The position numbers and the translations under genes were made by a program. The notes under the pieces are model-generated. The model had not been told where the DNA came from. It searched no databases and worked only from the letters and a program-made list of their open reading frames with translations. This document shows positions 61,801 through 64,000 of a DNA stretch of 64,000 nucleotides, piece by piece (within the stretch, counting starts at the first letter, position 1; each line of letters opens with the position of its first letter). The DNA comes from an uncultured Eubacteriales bacterium (GTDB lineage: Bacteria; Bacillota; Clostridia; Christensenellales; CAG-138): assembly GCA_900546845.1 (NCBI GenBank), contig UREK01000011.1:8911-72910 (forward strand), written 5' to 3'.

Positions 61801-62457
61801 TTACTTTACTTCTGCCGTCTGGAGCAGGATGTTCATCACATCGAGCAGGCGTTCCTTGCTCGCGTCGTCGTAGTATGTGCCCGTCACGATAGCGATGTTG
61901 CCATCCACAACAGCATAGATCTGGATCTGGCGCGTCGGCGGCGCGTTGAGCAGCGCTTCCCGGCCGCCCATTGCCTCAAGCTGTTCCTCGGTGATGCCGC
62001 TGTTCTCGAGATAGAAGTCGATCATGTTCTCGGTGTATGTCGTCGTGCTCTCGACATAGCCGACCGGCTCGCCCGCGAGGGTACGCATCTCCGCAACGCC
62101 GATCTCCATTCCCTCCGCCATATCGCTGTTCTTCAGCTCTTTGAGCACGCCGTCAAAATCGCTCTGCTTCAGCTTGCCGGAATATGCGCCGGAGAGAATG
62201 ATGTTAACGTTCATCGTCCCGGTCTCGGAAGTCAGCGTCTCCATATCATAAATTCCAAAATCCACCGGGGTCAGGCTCACATCAAAGAACCACTCCCCTG
62301 CCGGAAACTGAGCGGACATCGTGTCGCTCTCCCCGGTTTCCAGCGTAAGCGCATCGAGCGCCACAGGTTCCATAACTGGATAATCCGCCTTGCCGCCGCA
62401 TGCGGCAAGGAGCAGCGCCAGGCAAAGCGCGGCGCAAAAAATCGTTACTTTTTTCAT
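61801..62457 (-). CDS. Predicted lipoprotein of unknown function
   Basis: 218 residues. Signal peptide MKKVTIFCAALCLALLLAAC with lipobox LAAC, so Cys20 is lipidated. The mature part is acidic and beta-rich (GEWFFDVSLTPVDFGIYDME, MNVNIILSGAYSG, RQIQIYAVVDGNIAIVTGTY). The overall pattern resembles small secreted proteins that monitor or bind something at the surface, but no family is recognised. It has its own promoter and terminator, so it is a single-gene unit between the ABC genes and the hypothetical gene. It does not look like the missing solute-binding protein. Confidence 0.75.
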   Translation of the reverse strand: MKKVTIFCAALCLALLLAACGGKADYPVMEPVALDALTLETGESDTMSAQFPAGEWFFDVSLTPVDFGIYDMETLTSETGTMNVNIILSGAYSGKLKQSDFDGVLKELKNSDMAEGMEIGVAEMRTLAGEPVGYVESTTTYTENMIDFYLENSGITEEQLEAMGGREALLNAPPTRQIQIYAVVDGNIAIVTGTYYDDASKERLLDVMNILLQTAEVK

Positions 62458-62501
62458 TTTTCATACCTCCATCAAAATGTAACGCTTCATTGGCGTCCAT
62501 C

Positions 62502-62530
62502 ATTATATACCAGCACCGCGCCGAAATCAA
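62502..62530 (-). promoter_or_regulatory. Sigma-A promoter of the lipoprotein gene
   Basis: On the - strand TTGATT (62525-62530), 17-base spacer, TATAAT (62502-62507). Confidence 0.65.
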
Positions 62531-62583
62531 GGGCAGCCCCGCCTTCAGAACGCAACGGGAAACCGCCGCGCTTCCAGGCGCGT

Positions 62584-63183
62584 CTAGCCATGCTGCACCT
62601 CCGCGCTCCACGCTCCGCCGTTTTTTACCGTGAGCGCAAGCGTCATCCCAAGGGCCTCCGCTTCCGCCCGGTCATGCGTAGCGATGACGGTCAGCGGGAA
62701 ACGCCCGCGCACAACGGCGGCCGCCTGTGTGCACAGCGCTGAATCCAAGCCCTTGAACGGCTCATCCAGCAGCAGCACATCCCCGCCAAAGTTGAGCGCG
62801 CGCGCAAGCGCCACGCGCCGCTGCATGCCGCCCGAAAGCGCCGCCGGACGCTGCTCCGCCTCCGCTTGCAGGGCAAGCGCCGCAAGCAAGCCGCGCGCCT
62901 CCGCCTCGCTCCCATCCCGCACGAGCGCCACGTTTTCGAGCGCCGTCAGCCATGGGAGCAGCCGATCCTCCTGGAACACCATGGAAACACGCTTCCCCGC
63001 AAGCCCCGTCACTGTGCCGGATGTAGGCGGAAGGCGCCCGGCCAGCAGCCGCAGCAGCGTGGTTTTCCCCGCGCCGGACGCGCCGAATACGCCGATTACG
63101 CCCGCATCGGGCAAGGTGAGTGTCAGGTCCCGGATGGGCGTCTTTTCCCCGTAAGCACAGGTCAGGTTCTTGAATTCGATCAT
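62584..63183 (-). CDS. NitT/TauT-type ABC transporter ATP-binding protein
   Basis: 199 residues, short for an ABC ATPase but complete: Walker A GASGAGKTTLLR, Q-loop VFQEDRLLPWL, signature LSGGMQRRVALARAL, Walker B VLLLDEPFKGLD and switch ATHDRAEAEALG. The family energises import of nitrate, sulfonates, thiamine precursors and related small compounds; the substrate is not determined here. Its start overlaps the permease stop by 4 bases. Confidence 0.9.
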   Translation of the reverse strand: MIEFKNLTCAYGEKTPIRDLTLTLPDAGVIGVFGASGAGKTTLLRLLAGRLPPTSGTVTGLAGKRVSMVFQEDRLLPWLTALENVALVRDGSEAEARGLLAALALQAEAEQRPAALSGGMQRRVALARALNFGGDVLLLDEPFKGLDSALCTQAAAVVRGRFPLTVIATHDRAEAEALGMTLALTVKNGGAWSAEVQHG

Positions 63184-63911
63184 TTGCGTATCCTCCGCAT
63201 CGCGCGCACCATCAGCCGCTCAAGCAGCATGCTCAGCAGGATAACCAGCGCCGTCCACGCAAACAGCTCTTCCGTGTTCAGGTAGAGCTTGCTTTCATAT
63301 AAATTGCGGCCGATCGAAAACGCAGGCCGTGCGATAACCTCCGCCGCGACGCCGCTCTTCCACGCGAAGCCGAAGCCAGTTGTGCAGGCGGCAAGGTACT
63401 GCGGCAGGACGGAGGGAAGATAAATATGCCGCAGCTTCTTTGTCCGGGAAAGGCGGAACACCTCCGCCATCTCCAGCAGCTGCGCGTCCACCGCCAGCAC
63501 GCCCTCGCGCACGTTCGCCCAGGCGATCGGCGTCACCATCAAAAACGCAATGAACACCGGCGTGAGCGTCGCCGTAAACCAGAGCAGCACCAGAATGATG
63601 AACGAGGTCACGGGCGTTGCCTTCACGATCCCCCGGATGGGAGAGAGGAACTCGTCCGCCAGCCTGGAGAACGCAGTCAGCACGCCGAGCGCCGTCCCTG
63701 CCGCCATGCCCAACAGGAACCCTGCCGCTACGCGCAGGAGCGTCGCGCCGGCAGTCTTCCAGAAATAGCCTGTTCCGGCGAGCGCAGCAAAAGCCTTCAC
63801 CGTCTCCCACGGCGAAGGCAGCAGGATTGCGCTGCCCGCCGCCATAGCGGCAAACTGCCACAGCGCGAGCCAGCATATGGCAATGAGACATGCTTTTAAG
63901 ATCCGTTTCAT
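63180..63911 (-). CDS. NitT/TauT-type ABC transporter permease
   Basis: 243 residues with about six membrane helices (ACLIAICWLALWQFAAM first; VTSFIILVLLWFTATLTPVF in the middle) and the EAA-type loop AEVFRLSRTKKLRHIYLPSV. GGAGGG precedes the ATG. A terminator-type hairpin sits directly before this ribosome binding site, and the solute-binding gene is not in the window; it may lie beyond the repeat at the window's end. Confidence 0.9.
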   Translation of the reverse strand: MKRILKACLIAICWLALWQFAAMAAGSAILLPSPWETVKAFAALAGTGYFWKTAGATLLRVAAGFLLGMAAGTALGVLTAFSRLADEFLSPIRGIVKATPVTSFIILVLLWFTATLTPVFIAFLMVTPIAWANVREGVLAVDAQLLEMAEVFRLSRTKKLRHIYLPSVLPQYLAACTTGFGFAWKSGVAAEVIARPAFSIGRNLYESKLYLNTEELFAWTALVILLSMLLERLMVRAMRRIRK

Positions 63912-63925
63912 TGGCCCTCCGGTAA

Positions 63926-63948
63926 AAAATAGGGCGGCAGAGCCGCCC
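63926..63948 (-). terminator. Intrinsic terminator or attenuator abutting the permease gene
   Basis: On the - strand GGGCGGC TCT GCCGCCC (63932-63948) followed by TATTTTTT, ending about 14 bases before the permease start, with the GGAGG site between. Confidence 0.7.
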
Positions 63949-63949
63949 A

Positions 63950-64000
63950 GCTTGTCGAAAAAGTCTCTCCGGGATTGTCAAGGGCCGCAGCCCTTGACTT
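63950..64000. repeat. MITE-like intergenic repeat, copy 2 (cut by the window end)
   Basis: Begins GCTTGTCGAAAAAGTCTCTCC and continues past the window. Bases 63961-64000 match the reverse complement of 33861-33900 at 39 of 40 positions, including the GTCAAGGGC/GCCCTTGAC hairpin. Confidence 0.6.

Noticed and set aside
61801..62457. Solute-binding protein for the neighbouring ABC genes
   Set aside because: It has its own promoter and terminator, is too small, and lacks the NMT1/SsuA-type pattern.

Overview
The window is a chromosomal segment of a moderately GC-rich Clostridia-type member of the Bacillota. Supporting this are Shine-Dalgarno sites close to AGGAGG, sigma-A type promoters, the topA-trmFO-hslV-hslU block, a long S10/spc/alpha ribosomal cluster with zinc-binding forms of S4, S14, L24 and L36, homodimeric GlyRS, a SleB/CwlJ-type cell wall hydrolase and Thr/Pro-linked SH3b and NlpC/P60 proteins. 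A Christensenellales-like gut lineage is a guess from the style of the secreted proteins, not something I can prove.

Layout. 0-17.4 kb is mostly housekeeping on the + strand: topA, trmFO, hslVU, a SleB-like lipoprotein, isoaspartyl dipeptidase, a nucleotidyltransferase fused to a degenerate phosphomannomutase, trmL, rplM-rpsI, trxB, glmM, a YgjP-like peptidase and a methyltransferase, then glyQS on the - strand. 17.5-20.5 kb looks like a small or decayed integrative element: a large serine recombinase and two tiny proteins, inserted at the 3' end of a small Trp/Cys-rich membrane-protein gene. 20.6-33.2 kb is a self-contained peptide or N-acyl-amino-acid scavenging locus. A sensor kinase, response regulator and D-aminoacylase run leftwards. 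A complete oligopeptide ABC transporter, an M42 peptidase and an M20 amidohydrolase run rightwards from a control region holding an 8-bp dyad around two perfect 11-bp direct repeats. 33.3-44.8 kb is accessory: a second copy of the Trp/Cys-rich protein, a MITE-like repeat, BlaI with a BlaR1-like protease carrying a very large non-penicillin-binding ectodomain, PadR with a SEDS-like protein, two zinc-ribbon proteins, an NlpC/P60 hydrolase, an 8-oxoguanine-deaminase-type amidohydrolase, a LOR-family protein and a DUF11 protein. 44.8-61 kb is the - strand ribosomal cluster from S10 to L17, with secY, adk, map, infA and rpoA, divided by a terminator-like hairpin and a new promoter between rpmJ and rpsM. 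61-64 kb has a small hypothetical gene, a lipoprotein and a NitT/TauT-type ATPase/permease pair, ending inside a second copy of the MITE-like repeat.

Most distinctive points: (1) the two-component-controlled peptide/N-acyl-amino-acid locus with its dyad/direct-repeat control site; (2) the BlaI/BlaR1-like and PadR/SEDS-like units side by side, both apparently about the cell envelope; (3) the paired Trp/Cys-rich miniproteins, one interrupted by a recombinase; (4) an intergenic repeat conserved at 39 of 40 positions between two sites 30 kb apart. No CRISPR array, rRNA or tRNA gene was recognised.
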